Assembly: GCA_021732025.1 (NCBI GenBank)
Contig: JAKFVU010000080.1
Location: forward strand, 80,947 to 144,946
From: Candidatus Obscuribacterales bacterium
GTDB lineage: Bacteria > Cyanobacteriota > Vampirovibrionia > Obscuribacterales > Obscuribacteraceae
Reading direction: 5' to 3'
DNA length: 64,000 nucleotides
Part shown: one piece after another, positions 35,740-45,862 of the stretch
How positions within the stretch are numbered: position 1 is the first letter of the stretch
Layout of the letters: each line of letters begins with the position of its first letter
The notes under the pieces: model-generated
Seen by the model: the letters and a program-made list of their open reading frames with translations, nothing else
What the model was told of the DNA's origin: nothing
Databases searched by the model: none
Position numbers and translations under genes: made by a program

Positions 35740-36711
35740 TTACTTAAAAACTTGGTAGCTTGTGGCGACGCTCTGCAAGACCGATGAGGTCTCGCCGATT
35801 GAGGCCACATGCAGACGAATGTCGCTGCCGAACAACTGCCTGAGCGTAGCGGCGCTAACATTGCCACCATTATCGAGACCATCGGTGATAATCAAAATGT
35901 CAGCAACATCGCTGTCGTTCTTGGCGGCACGAACATCGACCACAGCCTGCCGAAGAGCGCCATAGATATCAGTCGACTGACCGTTGGCAGCCGTTTCTAG
36001 CAGCTCATCGATAAGGCCGGCGGCCTCAGATGCATCAGCCACGCGCTGTAGCTCGTAGGGGCCAGAAGCGAAGCCGCGCAGCAAGTATGTCGCTTCACCG
36101 TTGACGGCTTTGAGCAACAGACTAATAGTCATGCCGCGCGACCAGTTGTGACGCGCCTTAGAGTCGGCCATCTTCTCTGTCATCGATTGCGACAGATCAA
36201 GCGAAATGTGTAGAGTCTTTTTCTCGACCACACGCTCGTAGGGCTGCAACACCAGAAGCTCATCGTGAGCCAGGGCGTTGTAGAACTGGTCGTCGTCCAT
36301 CATCATCTGTTCAGGCAGAATGTCACTGACCTGCTCCATCGATGACATTGGCACAGGTTCAATATCGCGAGTAGGAAAGAGTGTTTTCTCTTTCAGCACC
36401 ACCGTATCGAGGTCAATCTCGATCTGTTTCTGCGTTCCAGCTACAGAGAGCACCTGAAGAACGTGAGCGGGAACATCCTTGACGATTTGCTCGACAGCCT
36501 CATCGTCGCGCTCTTTCTGCCGCTCGTTCAGCTTCGCTTTCTTTTGCAAATACTCACGCAAGATTGGATCAGATTGAAGAATGGCCTTGGCCTGCCTGCG
36601 TTTGCTGATCTCGCCAACAGCAGCAGTGCCCAATGTTCGCAAACATAGCCATGACAGAAGCAGCCAGAGAGCTGTTAGAACCAGCCCCTGTGCAAATAGA
36701 AACACTGACAT
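35740..36711 (-). CDS. VWA-domain protein partner of the MoxR ATPase
   Basis: A 323-residue protein with one N-terminal membrane helix (about 4-26), a charged helical linker and a von Willebrand A domain. The metal site is complete: DLSQS with Asp172, Ser174 and Ser176, a Thr in GQSTDIYGAL, and Asp in TDGLDN. VWA proteins paired with MoxR AAA+ ATPases act in assembly of metal-containing or membrane complexes (for example RavA-ViaA). AAGGAG lies eight bases upstream of the ATG, 13 bases after the ATPase gene. The membrane helix would place the VWA domain on the cytoplasmic side, next to the ATPase. Confidence 0.82.
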   Translation of the reverse strand: MSVFLFAQGLVLTALWLLLSWLCLRTLGTAAVGEISKRRQAKAILQSDPILREYLQKKAKLNERQKERDDEAVEQIVKDVPAHVLQVLSVAGTQKQIEIDLDTVVLKEKTLFPTRDIEPVPMSSMEQVSDILPEQMMMDDDQFYNALAHDELLVLQPYERVVEKKTLHISLDLSQSMTEKMADSKARHNWSRGMTISLLLKAVNGEATYLLRGFASGPYELQRVADASEAAGLIDELLETAANGQSTDIYGALRQAVVDVRAAKNDSDVADILIITDGLDNGGNVSAATLRQLFGSDIRLHVASIGETSSVLQSVATSYQVFK

Positions 36712-36723
36712 AAGAGTGCTCCT

Positions 36724-37992
36724 TTAGTGGCCAAGCAGGCGGTCATTGAGCTTGCGAGAAAGATCGTTCAGACGGTCCACGAGCTTCGCCTTGTGCTCTT
36801 CGTTAGAAGGCAACTCGGGCTTCAGTTCCCGCACTTGACCAAGCATGGTATTGACCTGACGCAGCATCTTCACCAGACTCTCATCGCTGATTTCATTGGG
36901 GAAGAGCGGGATGTCACGCTCGTACTGCTTGAGCAGCTTGGCGCAAACTTCGTCGTAAGACTGCCGGCGTTCCTTCACGGCCTGGTCAATCACTGGCTTG
37001 GCAGCGGCCATGAAGGCGTCGTGCTGTGCCTTGTCGTTGCCCGTGCAAAGACCCCAGCGCACCGCCATGATGTCTTCGAAGACCACCTCAGTGCGGCCAT
37101 GCAAGACGGCAGAAGCGCGAACGAGTTTGAGCAGCTTGCAGGCGCGACGATCGGAGATGACCTGGCGAGTCTTCTCTTGCGACTTGCGGTAGGCTTGAAT
37201 GACCAAGTCATAGACTTCAACAAAGCGATTGTCGAGTTCGATTTCTGAACCGACCACCAAGGCCGAAACGTCGAGCAAGTCTTCGAAGGGAATGCGAACG
37301 GTCGGCTTGACGTCAGCGGCAAATTTGGAGTACATGCTGCGCCGACTGCTGGACTCAGCCAGGTAGTTGACTTTGGCGATGAAGATAAAGCGGTCGATGA
37401 CAGCGGCGAGCTCAGGAGCGCTCTTAATCACTGTTTCAGGGTCACCGTTCGTGGAGGCAATGGCTGTGTGCAGCAGGGCTTTTTCAACCTGTGCACCGCG
37501 CTTGAAGATGCGCTCATTGAGAATGCCAAGCATCACCCGCAAAAGCGGTGAATTTGCATCGAATATTTCGTCGAGTTCAATCAGTTCGCCGTCGAGAATG
37601 CCACCCTCGCGACGGTAGTGCAGAACGCCCTGTTCGCGCATTTCTTTGGGGTCTGGCACGCCGATGACGTGTGACTCAGACATGAACTTGGTCAGGGCGA
37701 TTGAGAAAATGTTGGGAGTACTGAAGCAACTGTAAACGCTCGACACGAGGTCAGACTTGCCGGTGCCGTAAACGCCGTGCACGAGCACGTGTTCGCGGGT
37801 GACAAGGGCATAGACAATTTGTTCGATCAGCTGGCTGCGCTCGGGAAAGATAGCAGTAAGCTGCTCTTTGAGCCGATTCATTTTTTCGGCAAAGTTGTTG
37901 AGTCTTTCGGGCGTAACAGGAGTGCTTTTGCGAACGCCGGTTGTTACAGAGGCAGGAAAAGAGGGAGTGACAGGGGTAGAGGTATCGTTCAA
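36724..37992 (-). CDS. MoxR-family AAA+ ATPase (RavA-like)
   Basis: A 422-residue AAA+ ATPase. Walker A is GVYGTGKSD, Walker B is IELDEIFDAN, sensor 1 lies in IASTNGD, and an Arg-rich second sensor region follows (SDRRACKLLKLVRASAVL). These match the RavA/MoxR branch, chaperone-like ATPases that remodel partner complexes with VWA proteins. The last 100 residues are a helical extension. The start is placed at TTG 37992 because AAGGA precedes it by seven bases; a frame to 38040 lacks a site. It is the first gene of a three-gene operon. GC content is somewhat above that of neighbouring operons. Confidence 0.85.
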   Translation of the reverse strand: MNDTSTPVTPSFPASVTTGVRKSTPVTPERLNNFAEKMNRLKEQLTAIFPERSQLIEQIVYALVTREHVLVHGVYGTGKSDLVSSVYSCFSTPNIFSIALTKFMSESHVIGVPDPKEMREQGVLHYRREGGILDGELIELDEIFDANSPLLRVMLGILNERIFKRGAQVEKALLHTAIASTNGDPETVIKSAPELAAVIDRFIFIAKVNYLAESSSRRSMYSKFAADVKPTVRIPFEDLLDVSALVVGSEIELDNRFVEVYDLVIQAYRKSQEKTRQVISDRRACKLLKLVRASAVLHGRTEVVFEDIMAVRWGLCTGNDKAQHDAFMAAAKPVIDQAVKERRQSYDEVCAKLLKQYERDIPLFPNEISDESLVKMLRQVNTMLGQVRELKPELPSNEEHKAKLVDRLNDLSRKLNDRLLGH

Positions 37993-38447
37993 GGTGAATT
38001 CCTTGGTGCAGGTTGTCGAGCTAGCACTAGTAATTCTCAAAAGCGCTCAACAAGCCACTCCAGAGAAATGAAAAAGTGTGCGTGTGCTGTCAACCAAGTT
38101 TTGTTGATAGAAAGAAATAAGCGTGAGAAATCAGAAGTTGGCTAATGCCTTTGTTGTTTGATTCTCTGTTTTAAATGGGCCGGGGGAAGGTCATAAACTT
38201 AGCAAGCGGTTATCAAGAAATGCTTGGACACTAACGTCGACTAACCAACACCCACCCATCGCTTGACTAGGATTCTGCAGCAAAATCAACAAAATTCCAG
38301 CATATGACAACGGCATAGCGGTCTAAAATCTGACTCAACCAGCTTTTCGAGGTTAGCGCAGCTAAGCCACCGAAGGCTGATAATTGCGTAGATAGCCGGA
38401 GGGAGCCTGCTTGATATAGACTAGGCGTACTAACTTTTAGGTACTTC
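37993..38447. other. divergent intergenic region without recognisable features
   Basis: About 450 bases between the MoxR operon and the secreted hydrolase gene. I can support no hairpin, repeat or promoter pair in it; short frames on both strands lack ribosome sites and natural-looking protein. Confidence 0.35.
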
Positions 38448-40319
38448 GTGCTGCACCACAAACATTTTCAATCTCGGTTTATAGCTGGGTCGATATTAGC
38501 TTCGACGCTATTGCAGTTATCAAGCCCACCCACTCCAGCCTGGGCGCAGATGCCTGTGCAGCAGTTCCTGGCTCAACCCAGTCAAGTTAGTCAATTCCAG
38601 AATCCCGATTCAGCGGCCCCGCCCCTAGACCCTCCAAGTAAAGCCAAAACCGACCTGAGCGCTTTAGAAGTGCAGATATACAATCTCTTGCAGGCCGGAA
38701 AAATCGATGAAGCTGACACCATCATTACCGAAGCTTTGAATCAGGCTCGCAAGGCGAAGAAAGTAGATTCTACAATTCTCTATCTCGCCGCTTTCTCGCA
38801 ATTCAAAGACGAAAAATATAACGCTGCAATAAAATTTCTCAAAGAGATTCAAGAACTACCGGCTGACAGCCAATTTCTCTCTCTCAAAGATCAAGTGATT
38901 TTGCAGCGCTGTATTGCCGAGTGCTACTACCGCCAACGTGACACTAAAGACGCACTTAAGCACTACAATCTGGCCCTTCTCTGCGCTGGCAATAATGACA
39001 TTGGCACCTTGCTCAGGGCCGAGCTTGAAGAAGGTCTAGTGGGCTGCTACCTACTTGAGAAACGCTATAAAGAAGCCGAAGGACCGGCACTTATATTGGC
39101 TCAGCTCACTACGGCCAGCAGCAATCAGCTTTCTGGCCTCTGTCCCTATTTTTGGGCTAATGTTTATTTGGCTGAAATCTATAAAAATCTAGGCAATAAA
39201 GAGAAGCAAGAATACTATCGCAAGAGCCTTGTAAGCCTTCTTATTCAGCTAATGGGCGAGCGTGAACATATAGAAAATACCATCGGTGCGGTGCCCTTAA
39301 AGCCCGTTCGGCAACGTTTTCTTAAAGACTATATGGCTGACACACAGCCACGAACGTTGGGTGAATATTTGTGGTTAGCCACTACCTTCAAGCTGAAGAC
39401 ATTGCCGATACTGGCTTGGCAAAGTACAACACCAGGCGTGCCGAGTAAAGCCACAATAATTGCAGTGCACGGCATGGGCCTCGACAACCGCGCCTTCACA
39501 CCCTTTGCTCACGAGTTGAGAAAACGCGGCTATACCATTTTCGCTATCGATGTTCGCGGCTTTGGCTCGTGGATGAACGCTGGTGGCAATGAAAAAATTG
39601 ACTACAAAGATAGTTTTGTTGATATCAATAACCTGGTGGAATTGATCAAAGAGCACAATCCCAGCGCTCCAGTTTTCCTTCTGGGAGAGTCAATGGGAGG
39701 TGCCATCGCCCTCAATACAGCCTCACAGTATGGCCAACATTTGCGCGGAGTGATTGCCTCTGTACCCTCAGCCGAAAGACTACAAGCAAAACGAATGGGC
39801 CTCACAGTTGCTCTCCACTTCCTCAACGGACCCGACAAGCCATTTAACGTAGGAACGCAAATAGCAGCGCAAGCCACAGCTAGACCAGAAATGCGCTCTC
39901 TGTGGGCCAATAGCCTGAAGGCGAAAAATGAACTTTCACCAAAAGAACTTATGAACTTCGCCATCTTCATGCGCCGCACCCATAGCCACTGCGGAGCAAT
40001 CAAGACACTTCCTGTTTTGATGGTGCAGGGACTCAAAGATAAACTGGTTAAACCCCAAGGCACTTATGATTTGTTTGCCGCAGTGAAATCAGAAGACAAA
40101 ACGATGATGATAGTTGGCGACGCCGAACATCTTATTTTCGAGACTGATGACCAGAATAGTATGGTGTTAGATTCGCTCTGCAGCTGGATAGACAAACACA
40201 GCGGAGCGGACCCACTAGCGGCAGCGAATAAGCAAGCGCAACTAAATGCGCAATCTCAAGTGACCCCGCAGCAGCAGCAGCAGCAGCAATTTAATACACA
40301 GCCGGTACCAGCTCAATAG
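38448..40319 (+). CDS. secreted TPR plus alpha/beta hydrolase fusion
   Basis: A 623-residue exported protein. A signal peptide (about residues 10-33, ending in PAWAQ) is followed by a helical TPR-like region (about 65-270) and an alpha/beta hydrolase of the monoacylglycerol-lipase type (about 320-590) with oxyanion-loop HGMG, nucleophile Ser415 in GESMGG, and a late His in GDAEHLIF. The C-terminus is Gln-rich, with a run of six Gln encoded by a CAG tract. The GTG start has no clear ribosome site. The substrate is probably a lipid ester outside the cytoplasmic membrane. It is followed by palindrome copy 2. Confidence 0.8.
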   Translation: MLHHKHFQSRFIAGSILASTLLQLSSPPTPAWAQMPVQQFLAQPSQVSQFQNPDSAAPPLDPPSKAKTDLSALEVQIYNLLQAGKIDEADTIITEALNQARKAKKVDSTILYLAAFSQFKDEKYNAAIKFLKEIQELPADSQFLSLKDQVILQRCIAECYYRQRDTKDALKHYNLALLCAGNNDIGTLLRAELEEGLVGCYLLEKRYKEAEGPALILAQLTTASSNQLSGLCPYFWANVYLAEIYKNLGNKEKQEYYRKSLVSLLIQLMGEREHIENTIGAVPLKPVRQRFLKDYMADTQPRTLGEYLWLATTFKLKTLPILAWQSTTPGVPSKATIIAVHGMGLDNRAFTPFAHELRKRGYTIFAIDVRGFGSWMNAGGNEKIDYKDSFVDINNLVELIKEHNPSAPVFLLGESMGGAIALNTASQYGQHLRGVIASVPSAERLQAKRMGLTVALHFLNGPDKPFNVGTQIAAQATARPEMRSLWANSLKAKNELSPKELMNFAIFMRRTHSHCGAIKTLPVLMVQGLKDKLVKPQGTYDLFAAVKSEDKTMMIVGDAEHLIFETDDQNSMVLDSLCSWIDKHSGADPLAAANKQAQLNAQSQVTPQQQQQQQFNTQPVPAQ

Positions 40320-40345
40320 GCCGCAGGTGTGTCTTTTCCATTTTT

Positions 40346-40383
40346 AAAACAGAAAGTTTTTTGCGCAAAAAAATTTCTGTTTT
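40346..40383. terminator. 38-bp palindrome between convergent genes (copy 2)
   Basis: It has the same sequence as copy 1 at 18533-18570 except for one base in the right arm (A for C at 40373), which leaves 18 of 19 pairs. It lies between genes ending at 40319 (plus) and 40434 (minus). Internal T runs fit a bidirectional terminator. Confidence 0.75.
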
Positions 40384-40433
40384 GGGAAGTCAAAAGTGAA
40401 CCACCAACTAAGCTGAATTCACAGCTAAATTGA

Positions 40434-42248
40434 CTAAATTCTCTTTCGCGCAAAAATCACAGCAGAATCATTGCGGTAGCGAGTTTCCCATGCAGGATTA
40501 TTCTGCAACTCTAAAGCAATGCTGGCGCCTGGTTTGACGAACACCCAATCAATCTTGTAGGCATCAAGTAACATCTGCCAGCCGTTTAAGCAGCAAAGAA
40601 TCGTGCGGTAGTCTTCGACAATTTTCTCACTGTATACACGAGGACGAGTATCAATAAATACTTTCGGTGTTGCTCGCAGCTGCCAGTCGAGCAAATCACC
40701 AAAACTGGCGTCGTTGAACACTCGGCCACTAAGCTCTGATTTATGCTTTTCAATATAGCTGAGTGCCTCTATTGATGGCAATTGCGGTTTCACGATTTTG
40801 TTGGCAACAAGACAAACACCGGCAATAGAACAGAACGAGACGATGGCCAATTCAAATGCACCACCAGCTAACCAAACATCAAGTGAGTGAAAATTGAGGT
40901 CTTGCCAGAACGTGCGCTTGGGCTTAGTGGCGGCCGGAGCAGTAGTAGCAGCAGCAGTATTGGCAGTTGCAGTTGCAGATTCAGATTCAGACTCAGCACT
41001 CGCTGCCTGTAGTGCCGTTTCAGCGTGATTGGCTAAGCGCCGCAAGCCAAGTAAGGCGAGAACTTCTGCGAGAAGAACCAGAGTAGTAAATATCATCAGT
41101 GTTGGTAGACACAAGCCGAGGGCAACAGCGAAGCAACCAATCGCAGTGGCAGTAACTGTCTCAGAAAACACAAGGGCATCGACAAAAGTCGAGGCGGAAA
41201 GATTAGCTTGCTTAGACTTGAAAGTGCGAAATCCGCGTAAAGCAAGAAAAACAAAGGCACAGCAAAGTAGCCCATAGGGCCAATAGGCATGAGCAGAAAA
41301 AGCAACAGGCGCCGATAAGGAAAAGCCTAGAAGATTGCCAATATTGATATTGCCAATGATGATATTGTCACTGCTGCCAGTCAACAGCGAGAGACACAGA
41401 GCAGGAATGGTAGCCCAAATTTTCCAACCGTATGGAGTGGCAAAACTAGCAGCCAGCGAGCCCACAAGCGCAAGGGTCAACTCTATTTTCAGTGATCTGT
41501 TTGGCTGCTGTTTAGACGAACTAAGTAATTCGCCCACCAAACAACCAAGAAGAATCAACAGGCCAGCCACAAAACCGATATGCATATTCGCCCAGAGCAC
41601 CATAAGTGGTACTAAGACATAGGCAATTCGAAAAACCTTCTCGTCATGCCAGAGAAGGGCGGTGCGTGCATGGTGTACCACTTGCAAAAAGATAGCGAGA
41701 AACAAATAAGAGAAGATTTCAGTACAGCTCGTTGGGCAAAGAAATGCTGTCAGCATCGCCAATAGCACCAGAGCCAATCCGGCAACGAATGGCGCACCAC
41801 GCCGAACGACAAAGCCGATAGGTAACGACAAAAATGCCGTGACAATTACCACAGCATTAAGCATTAGTAGAGTGAGCAGGCCACCAGACAATGTCGAAAG
41901 GTAAGAAACCAGAGCCGACAGCCATTGGTCTACGACAAAGAGGTGGCCATGACTTGATTGAGCTCCCGGCACCCACGAAAAGGGCTCTAAATCAGGCACC
42001 GCTCCGTGTTCATAAATCCAGCGGCCGAGCGCCAGAAACCAGCTAGTATCAGGGTGAGTGAGAGCTGTGGCAGCAACCCAGCAGCCCACGCCAAATGACA
42101 CGAGCAAAATTAGGCCTAGAACTACGCGAGATACAGCGGTTGCTAGAGCTTCTTGAGCCGAAACCTCTAACTTAATTTTCGCCGGTACGTGCTTAGGTGG
42201 TTCGCTGGAATCACGAGGTTCATCATTGTAGAGATCCTCAAGTTCCAA
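40434..42248 (-). CDS. GT-C-like polytopic membrane protein
   Basis: A 604-residue protein with a polar N-terminus, about 10-12 membrane helices, a low-complexity Glu/Ser/Ala/Thr linker (about 405-440) and a C-terminal soluble domain (YIEKHKSELSGRVFNDASFG, then FIDTRPRVYSE). The first loop, HPDTSWFLALGRWIYEHG, carries an Asp where GT-C glycosyltransferases have their acidic catalytic residue. Such proteins transfer sugars from lipid carriers on the outer face of the inner membrane. I call it GT-C-like without a specific family. The TTG start is three bases after the guaA stop (GGGA seven bases upstream), so it is co-transcribed with guaA. Confidence 0.65.
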   Translation of the reverse strand: MELEDLYNDEPRDSSEPPKHVPAKIKLEVSAQEALATAVSRVVLGLILLVSFGVGCWVAATALTHPDTSWFLALGRWIYEHGAVPDLEPFSWVPGAQSSHGHLFVVDQWLSALVSYLSTLSGGLLTLLMLNAVVIVTAFLSLPIGFVVRRGAPFVAGLALVLLAMLTAFLCPTSCTEIFSYLFLAIFLQVVHHARTALLWHDEKVFRIAYVLVPLMVLWANMHIGFVAGLLILLGCLVGELLSSSKQQPNRSLKIELTLALVGSLAASFATPYGWKIWATIPALCLSLLTGSSDNIIIGNINIGNLLGFSLSAPVAFSAHAYWPYGLLCCAFVFLALRGFRTFKSKQANLSASTFVDALVFSETVTATAIGCFAVALGLCLPTLMIFTTLVLLAEVLALLGLRRLANHAETALQAASAESESESATATANTAAATTAPAATKPKRTFWQDLNFHSLDVWLAGGAFELAIVSFCSIAGVCLVANKIVKPQLPSIEALSYIEKHKSELSGRVFNDASFGDLLDWQLRATPKVFIDTRPRVYSEKIVEDYRTILCCLNGWQMLLDAYKIDWVFVKPGASIALELQNNPAWETRYRNDSAVIFARKRI

Positions 42249-42251
42249 GGC

Positions 42252-43862
42252 TTATTCCCATTCAATCGTTGCTGGTGGCTTAGAAGTGACGTCATAAACG
42301 ACTCTGTTGATACCGGGCACTTCGTTGACGATGCGCGATGAAATATCAGAGAGCAAGTCATAAGGCAATCTCGCCCAATCAGCGGTCATGCCATCTTCAG
42401 AGGTTACAGCGCGAATCACAATTTGATTCTGATATGTGCGCTGGTCTCCCATAACGCCTACTGATAGTGTTGGCAACAAGACACCAAAGACTTGCCAAAC
42501 CTGGCGATAGAGGCCGTGGCTCTTAATTTCTTCGCGAATAATCCAGTCAGCTTCTCTCAAAGTTTTGAGGCGTTCTTTAGTCACTTCACCAAGAACACGA
42601 ATGGCTAAACCTGGGCCTGGGAACGGATGGCGTTCGATAATGCCAGGTGGCACACCAATTTCGCGACCCAATACGCGCACTTCATCTTTGAACAATTTGC
42701 AGAACGGCTCTACCAATTCAAACTGCAAATCTTCTGGCAAGCCACCAACGTTGTGGTGCGATTTGATTTTTACTGCGACTTTCTTACCAGTCTTAGAATC
42801 AATTTTTGTTCCAGCCGATTCAATAACGTCTGGATACAGTGTGCCTTGAGCTAAGAAATCAAAAGGTCCTAGTCGGCGTGATTCTTCTTCGAATACACGA
42901 ATAAATTCAGCACCAATGGCTTTGCGCTTTTCTTCAGGATCAGTTACTCCGGCGATCTTGCCGATGAAGCGATCGCGCGCTTTTACAAAGTGAACGGGAA
43001 TATTGAAGTCACGCTCAAAGGTTTCGACCAGCCACTCAGGCTCGTTCTTGCGCATAAAGCCTTGGTCGATGAACATACAAGTGAGCTTATCGCCGATAGC
43101 CTTGTGCAACAGAAACGCCAGAGTCGAGCTGTCTACTCCGCCAGAAAGAGCCAGTAGAACTCGGCGATCACCACAGCGTTCTTTCACTTCACGAATTGCT
43201 TCTTCTATATAGCGGCTCATGGTCCAGCTTTTGCTACATTCGCAAACACCGAGCACGAAGTTTGAAATTATTTGCTTTCCACCAACGGTGTGCACAACTT
43301 CTGGGTGGAACTGCACGCCGTAGAGCTTGCGTGTTTCATCAGCTATGGCTGCAACTGGTGTGTCGGCAGTGCGAGCAACGGTAGCGAACCCCTCAGGCAG
43401 GGTTGTAACGCTGTCGCCATGGCTCATCCAGCTCTCTATAGCGGGGTCGAGACCTTCAAAAAGTTTGTCGTGGTGAACAATTGTCAGCAGGGCGCGGCCA
43501 TATTCCCGAACGGTGGAAGGCTCGACATGACCACCAAGGTCGCGAGACATAAGCTGCATGCCGTAGCACACGCCTAAGACCGGTATGCCAAGCTTCCAAA
43601 TATCTTGATCTAGTTGGGGGGCAAATTCGTCGTAACAGCTTGAGGGGCCACCGGAGAGGATGATACCTTTGGGGTTGAGCCTCTTGAGTTCTTCAGCTGA
43701 GAGTGAGTGGGGCAAAAGCTCTGAATAGACGTTCAGTTCGCGAATACGGCGGGCAATGAGCTGCGAATACTGCGAGCCAAAATCAAGAATCGCGATGGAG
43801 TCGGTGAGTGCATTGTCAGGCGCGTGGCCCTTCGATTGCGCCATCTGGCTGGATGTCATCAT
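42252..43862 (-). CDS. guaA: GMP synthase (glutamine-hydrolysing)
   Basis: A 536-residue enzyme converting XMP to GMP with glutamine and ATP, the last step of guanine nucleotide synthesis. The class I amidotransferase half has nucleophile Cys99 in GVCYGMQ and a His in FHPEVVHT. The ATP-pyrophosphatase half has the P-loop SGGVDSS near residue 240, and the C-terminal dimerisation domain ends in KPPATIEWE, the usual GuaA ending. Length is normal for the family. Two adjacent ATGs (43862 and 43859) follow AAGGGGG; the second has the better spacing. The GT-C-like gene follows in the same transcript. Confidence 0.97.
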   Translation of the reverse strand: MMTSSQMAQSKGHAPDNALTDSIAILDFGSQYSQLIARRIRELNVYSELLPHSLSAEELKRLNPKGIILSGGPSSCYDEFAPQLDQDIWKLGIPVLGVCYGMQLMSRDLGGHVEPSTVREYGRALLTIVHHDKLFEGLDPAIESWMSHGDSVTTLPEGFATVARTADTPVAAIADETRKLYGVQFHPEVVHTVGGKQIISNFVLGVCECSKSWTMSRYIEEAIREVKERCGDRRVLLALSGGVDSSTLAFLLHKAIGDKLTCMFIDQGFMRKNEPEWLVETFERDFNIPVHFVKARDRFIGKIAGVTDPEEKRKAIGAEFIRVFEEESRRLGPFDFLAQGTLYPDVIESAGTKIDSKTGKKVAVKIKSHHNVGGLPEDLQFELVEPFCKLFKDEVRVLGREIGVPPGIIERHPFPGPGLAIRVLGEVTKERLKTLREADWIIREEIKSHGLYRQVWQVFGVLLPTLSVGVMGDQRTYQNQIVIRAVTSEDGMTADWARLPYDLLSDISSRIVNEVPGINRVVYDVTSKPPATIEWE

Positions 43863-43953
43863 GTCCCCCTTGTATTTGCCCTTCGCCCTATAGCCGTCTA
43901 TTATCTCTTGAGTTGAGGCAAGATTTTAGTAGTACGTAGCGAAGTGAAGTAGT

Positions 43954-44484
43954 TTGACATCCAATTGGCATCAAGACAATCAAAACGCCCTATCCCATTT
44001 TCCTGAATTGAGCGAGATCTTCGAACATTTGCCCAATTACCAGGTGGTAAATGAAGGTTTGCAACGCGGCGGTCAACCAACAGAACGTGGCTTTCAAATT
44101 TTGAAAGATGAGGGTGTCAAAACCATTCTTAATTTGCGCGAAGAAAGCGACAATTTGGCCGCGGAAGAAGCGCTAATCAAGAGGCTTGGTCTAAATTATC
44201 ATTCTTTGGTTGTTTCACCGTTCGGCTTTCCCTCAGCCGAATTGATTCACAAGGCTATCAGCATCATCACAGATGAAAGCAAGCAACCTGTGTTCGTCCA
44301 CTGCCTTCACGGTCAAGACCGCACGGGTATGCTAATCGGTATTTATCGCATGGTGGTGGAAGAGTGGAACTTGCAAGATGCATATAGTGAAATGTTGGCC
44401 ATGGGTTTTCACGCCGGTTTTACCAATCTAAAGAACACTGCAGAAAGTTATCATGGCAAGAAGATGCCACTGTGCGAGATCTAG
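43954..44484 (+). CDS. dual-specificity/tyrosine-phosphatase-like protein
   Basis: A 176-residue phosphatase-like protein. The P-loop HCLHGQDRTG has the catalytic Cys-x5-Arg signature, preceded by the conserved NLREE strand. The fold is that of compact DSP/PTP proteins of bacteria, which remove phosphate from proteins or small molecules; the substrate is not apparent. The start is TTG 43954, with no strong ribosome site. The GT87-like gene begins three bases after its stop, which suggests a shared function, perhaps with a lipid-linked or sugar phosphate. Confidence 0.78.
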   Translation: MTSNWHQDNQNALSHFPELSEIFEHLPNYQVVNEGLQRGGQPTERGFQILKDEGVKTILNLREESDNLAAEEALIKRLGLNYHSLVVSPFGFPSAELIHKAISIITDESKQPVFVHCLHGQDRTGMLIGIYRMVVEEWNLQDAYSEMLAMGFHAGFTNLKNTAESYHGKKMPLCEI

Positions 44485-44487
44485 CCA

Positions 44488-45834
44488 ATGACGCTGAAAA
44501 AACTATTGGCACAGGCGATCATATTTTGGGCGGTGGTGACCTTCACCATAATGTACTACATTGATTTCAAATTGCCTGCCGCCATTGCCATATCTGATTA
44601 TTTGATGACCTTCCACACAGCGGGATGGATAGCCGCTCACGGCAAGTGGGAAATACTTTACCCGGCCGCCGGTGCCACCACTTTTCACGGGGCTGCCTTC
44701 GACCAACTTTCGCACGAGCTGTTGAAAAACATGCCCGCCGCCTCAGTTTCAGAATATATGTATATGCCGCTAAGCGCATTGGTTTTTGCTCCATATAGTG
44801 CGCTAAGGATTGAGTTTTCGCTGTTAGCCTGGCAACTAACCTCACTAGCAGCCATTTTCGCTTCTACCTGTTTGATTCTAATTGGTAGCGCAAGAAGTGT
44901 GGCAATAGAGCAGACTGATTCTGCTCTTGTTCAGGCGCGTGAGAGCAAACTGTATCTTGCTCTCACGGCGGCATCTACCCTGTCTTTCCTTCCTGTTTGC
45001 TTCACGCTATGGATTGGCCAAGTCGGCTTAGTATTTGGATTGCTTCCGCTAGCTGCCGGTTTCTACTTCTTGGGCACCAGCCCGTTCTTATCAGGACTAA
45101 TATTTTCGCTTCTCTTCCTCAAACCGCAAATGCTTTTTCTTGCGCTATTTCTCATTGCCAGTGAACTAGCCCAAAAACGAGTAATGGCGCTAGTTGGAAT
45201 GACCGCTGGGGTTATGGTATTAGCCCAGTCAAATGCCACCATATTTGGACCCGCGGTGTTTCAAGCTTGGCTCAATTGCCTTAGACTGTCTGACAAAATA
45301 TTCTCAGACCCAGCCAACGGTGTTGCTATTCACCTAGCTACAAGCTTGCCTAGAGCGGTTTTACTGAGTCAACCAGTGGCCCAACACGACATGCTCAAAC
45401 CGATAGTTTATGGCTTAGCATTTCTCATGCTTGCCCTTGGCCTGGGTGTTGTAGCTATGTTATCGCATTCAAGTTCTGCTATCAAAAGCAAAACAACCAA
45501 AGCGAACCTATCGCTTGTAATTGGCTGCCTGGCTCTTCCTCTAGTGGTTCCACATCTGTTTTTATACGACCTTTGCACCATTGTTCCAGCCTTCTACTTA
45601 GTATTTGCAGCCTGGGATAAGAGCTTGAGTGCACTTGGTGATTTGACGATACAGCTGAGGCGCATACTTGCTTCATACTGGCTGACAATGACCATTTACG
45701 GCATCTTGCTGATGACAAATATGACTTGGGCCAAGCCACTACTATTAGTGTCAGCTATGACATTATTTTACTGTTGGGCGCTAATAGCAATCGTCAAATA
45801 TTTACTCAAAGCGAAAAATGCTGAGCAGGTCTAA
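44488..45834 (+). CDS. GT87/DUF2029-like membrane glycosyltransferase
   Basis: A 448-residue protein with about ten membrane helices. The first periplasmic loop (SDYLMTFHTAGWIAAHGKWE, then ILYPA and YMYMPLSALVFAPYS) matches the DUF2029/GT87 family, polyprenyl-phosphate-dependent mannosyltransferase-like enzymes with an Asp in that loop as catalytic residue. It probably adds sugars to envelope glycans. The ATG is three bases after the phosphatase stop, so the genes form an operon. Acceptors and donors are unknown here. Confidence 0.8.
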   Translation: MTLKKLLAQAIIFWAVVTFTIMYYIDFKLPAAIAISDYLMTFHTAGWIAAHGKWEILYPAAGATTFHGAAFDQLSHELLKNMPAASVSEYMYMPLSALVFAPYSALRIEFSLLAWQLTSLAAIFASTCLILIGSARSVAIEQTDSALVQARESKLYLALTAASTLSFLPVCFTLWIGQVGLVFGLLPLAAGFYFLGTSPFLSGLIFSLLFLKPQMLFLALFLIASELAQKRVMALVGMTAGVMVLAQSNATIFGPAVFQAWLNCLRLSDKIFSDPANGVAIHLATSLPRAVLLSQPVAQHDMLKPIVYGLAFLMLALGLGVVAMLSHSSSAIKSKTTKANLSLVIGCLALPLVVPHLFLYDLCTIVPAFYLVFAAWDKSLSALGDLTIQLRRILASYWLTMTIYGILLMTNMTWAKPLLLVSAMTLFYCWALIAIVKYLLKAKNAEQV

Positions 45835-45862
45835 GCAATAACCGGAGGAAGATAGACAAGGC

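Noticed and set aside
40268..40289. CAG repeat as a possible independent repeat element
   Set aside because: It is coding (Gln run of the hydrolase) and short, so I list it only as a finding on that gene.
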